From positions 1 to 64,000 of the forward strand of contig NZ_JBCGDC010000024.1 in the NCBI RefSeq assembly GCF_042237075.1: a stretch of DNA of 64,000 bases, written 5' to 3'. Under the pieces are notes generated by a model, which ran no database searches, was not told the DNA's origin, and saw only the letters and a program-made list of their open reading frames with translations. The DNA is from Polymorphospora lycopeni (lineage in GTDB: Bacteria; Actinomycetota; Actinomycetes; Mycobacteriales; Micromonosporaceae). Both the position numbers and the translations under genes were made by a program. This document shows positions 62,755 to 64,000 of the stretch, in pieces. The stretch's first letter is position 1; every line of letters starts with the position of its first letter.

Positions 62755-64000
62755 CGCTCATCAGCGAACGCCCGGCGCCGGGCGAGCCGCGGTCGTACCG
62801 CTTCCCACCGGTCGTCCGGCGGGCCGTGGCCGGCGGCGAGGTCGTCGCCGCGCACCTGCCCGGCCAGAGCCTGGCCGTCGCCACGCTGCTGCTCGACGCC
62901 GGTGCCGGCCGCGAACCACTGGGCCGCGAGGGGCTGGCCGGGGTGGTCGCCAAGGCCCTGGAGGAGGGCACCATCGACCGGGACGCCGCCGCCTACGCGC
63001 TGGCCCTGGAGGGGCTCGGCACCGAGCTGTCGACCAGCGTCGACTGGGACTCGTTCCGGACCACCGTCCAGGTGCCGGTCGACCGCCTCGCGCCGGCCGT
63101 CACCCTGCTCGCCGAGGCGGTCCGTACGCCCCGGCTCGACCCCGCCGACGTCGAGCGGGTACGCGACGACGAGGTCACCTCGCTGCGGATGTACTGGGCC
63201 AACCCCGGCCCCCGGGCCGACGCCGCCCTGCGGGCCGACCTGTTCGGTGCCGAGGTCCGGCACGGCCGCCCCATGGACGGCGACCCGGAGTCGGTCGCCG
63301 CGCTGACCGTCGACGACATCACCGGCTTCCACGCCGGCTGGCTGCGCCGGCCCGGCACCCTGCTCGTCGCCGGTGACCTGGACCGGATCGACCTCGACGC
63401 GCTGGCCGCGGCGGCGTTCGCCGGCACCGGCGGCGACCCGGTCGAGGCCGGCGCCCCGATCGACGTCCAGGTACGCACCCAGCGGCGGATCATCCTGGTC
63501 GACCGGCCCGGGTCGGTGCAGTCGTCGCTGCGGCTCGGCCACACCGCCCCGCCCCGCTCGCACCCCGACTACGTGCCGACGCAGCTCGCCGGCACCGTGC
63601 TCGGCGGCGCCTTCACCTCCCGGCTCAACCACCTCATCCGCGAGGTGCGCGGCTACACGTACGGCATCCGGGCGGACTTCGGGATGTCGCGCCGGTTCGG
63701 CCGCTTCACCGTCAGCTCGAGCGTGCAGACCGCGGTCACCGCACCCGCCCTGGTCGAGGCGGTCGGCGAGATCGCCCGTACGCAGGCCGACGGGGTCACC
63801 GAGGAGGAGCTGGCGGTCGCCCGGTCGTGGCGGGCCGGGCAGCTCTCGGTCGAGCTGCAGACCCCGGCGGCGATCGCGTCGGCGCTGGCCACCCTGGTCG
63901 TGTACGGCCTGCCCGACGACTACCACGCGCACCTGCGCGAGGCGATGCTGTCGGCGCCGCTGGACGTGGTGTCGGCCGCCGCCGCGGCACACCTGCACCC
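62751..64000 (+). CDS. M16 family peptidase, non-catalytic partner, incomplete
   Basis: GTG 62751 overlaps the previous stop; 416 residues are visible and the frame runs off the window end. M16 fold without the zinc motif: where HxxEH is expected the sequence is AGVVAKALEEGTIDRD. The C-terminal part has SRLNHLIREVRGYTYGIRAD, the R/Y segment that completes the active site of the partner subunit. This matches M16B heterodimers made of one zinc-bearing and one zinc-free subunit. Confidence 0.93.
   Translation, partial: MTLISERPAPGEPRSYRFPPVVRRAVAGGEVVAAHLPGQSLAVATLLLDAGAGREPLGREGLAGVVAKALEEGTIDRDAAAYALALEGLGTELSTSVDWDSFRTTVQVPVDRLAPAVTLLAEAVRTPRLDPADVERVRDDEVTSLRMYWANPGPRADAALRADLFGAEVRHGRPMDGDPESVAALTVDDITGFHAGWLRRPGTLLVAGDLDRIDLDALAAAAFAGTGGDPVEAGAPIDVQVRTQRRIILVDRPGSVQSSLRLGHTAPPRSHPDYVPTQLAGTVLGGAFTSRLNHLIREVRGYTYGIRADFGMSRRFGRFTVSSSVQTAVTAPALVEAVGEIARTQADGVTEEELAVARSWRAGQLSVELQTPAAIASALATLVVYGLPDDYHAHLREAMLSAPLDVVSAAAAAHLH

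Overview
The window is very GC-rich DNA from an actinomycete, most likely a member of the Micromonosporaceae (Micromonospora and relatives). The evidence is a complete conservon (cvnABCD), XRE/DUF5753 and DUF397 regulator pairs, a mycothiol-type DinB/maleylpyruvate isomerase family protein, a CBM2-GH6 cellulase with a CebR-type operator, a c-di-AMP (ydaO) riboswitch before an NlpC/P60 hydrolase, frequent GTG starts, and many leaderless genes with a TANNNT box 7-10 nt before the start codon. No rRNA, tRNA, CRISPR array, phage or transposase was seen. The sequence comes from a draft assembly: a single N at 56841 joins two identical 120-bp copies, and 47751-47922 is an implausible run of G and C homopolymers.

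Layout. 1-1562: end of an operon for the lower 2-aminomuconate / 3-hydroxyanthranilate meta-cleavage pathway (aldolase, 4-oxalocrotonate decarboxylase, 2-aminomuconate deaminase). 1596-6656: a HEAT-like repeat protein, an ATPase with a large palindrome in front of it, a membrane protein and an MFS transporter. 6666-8239: a probable retron, with a 162-nt RNA locus bounded by a perfect 15-bp inverted repeat, directly followed by a retron-type reverse transcriptase. This is the most interesting locus. 8275-10338: secreted GH6 cellulase with CebR-like operator and terminator. 10354-13667: small hypothetical and housekeeping-type genes. 13902-17742: the conservon (sensor-like ATPase, roadblock protein, DUF742 protein, GTPase). 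17852-24304: lactonase, VWA/solute-binding fusion, exopolysaccharide initiating glycosyltransferase, PP2C phosphatase and MarR regulator.

24426-28546: ROK repressor divergent from xylA, then xylB (xylose catabolism). 28611-30382: MFS transporter and a small membrane protein. 30439-36752 (minus strand): alpha-glucoside uptake and hydrolysis operon in the order binding protein, two permeases, LacI repressor, GH13 alpha-glucosidase, with LacI-type operators upstream. 36964-42095: HD-domain protein, M23 peptidase, TspO, a 47-residue GPGG membrane protein, a phosphoesterase/BON/nucleotidyltransferase operon and a SigB/SigF-type sigma factor. 42236-46235: thymidylate-kinase-like protein, NAD-dependent epimerase family protein, then RpiR regulator and murQ (N-acetylmuramate recycling). 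46637-47714: a HrdD/SigB-type group 2 sigma factor behind a sigma-R-type promoter.

47938-64000: AlkA-like glycosylase, riboswitch-controlled NlpC/P60 protein, a two-copy XRE/DUF397 regulatory region, several small stress or membrane proteins, a possible structured RNA with terminator, a DAHP synthase under an aromatic leader-peptide attenuator, a metallophosphoesterase, and two M16 peptidase subunits (the second cut by the window end).
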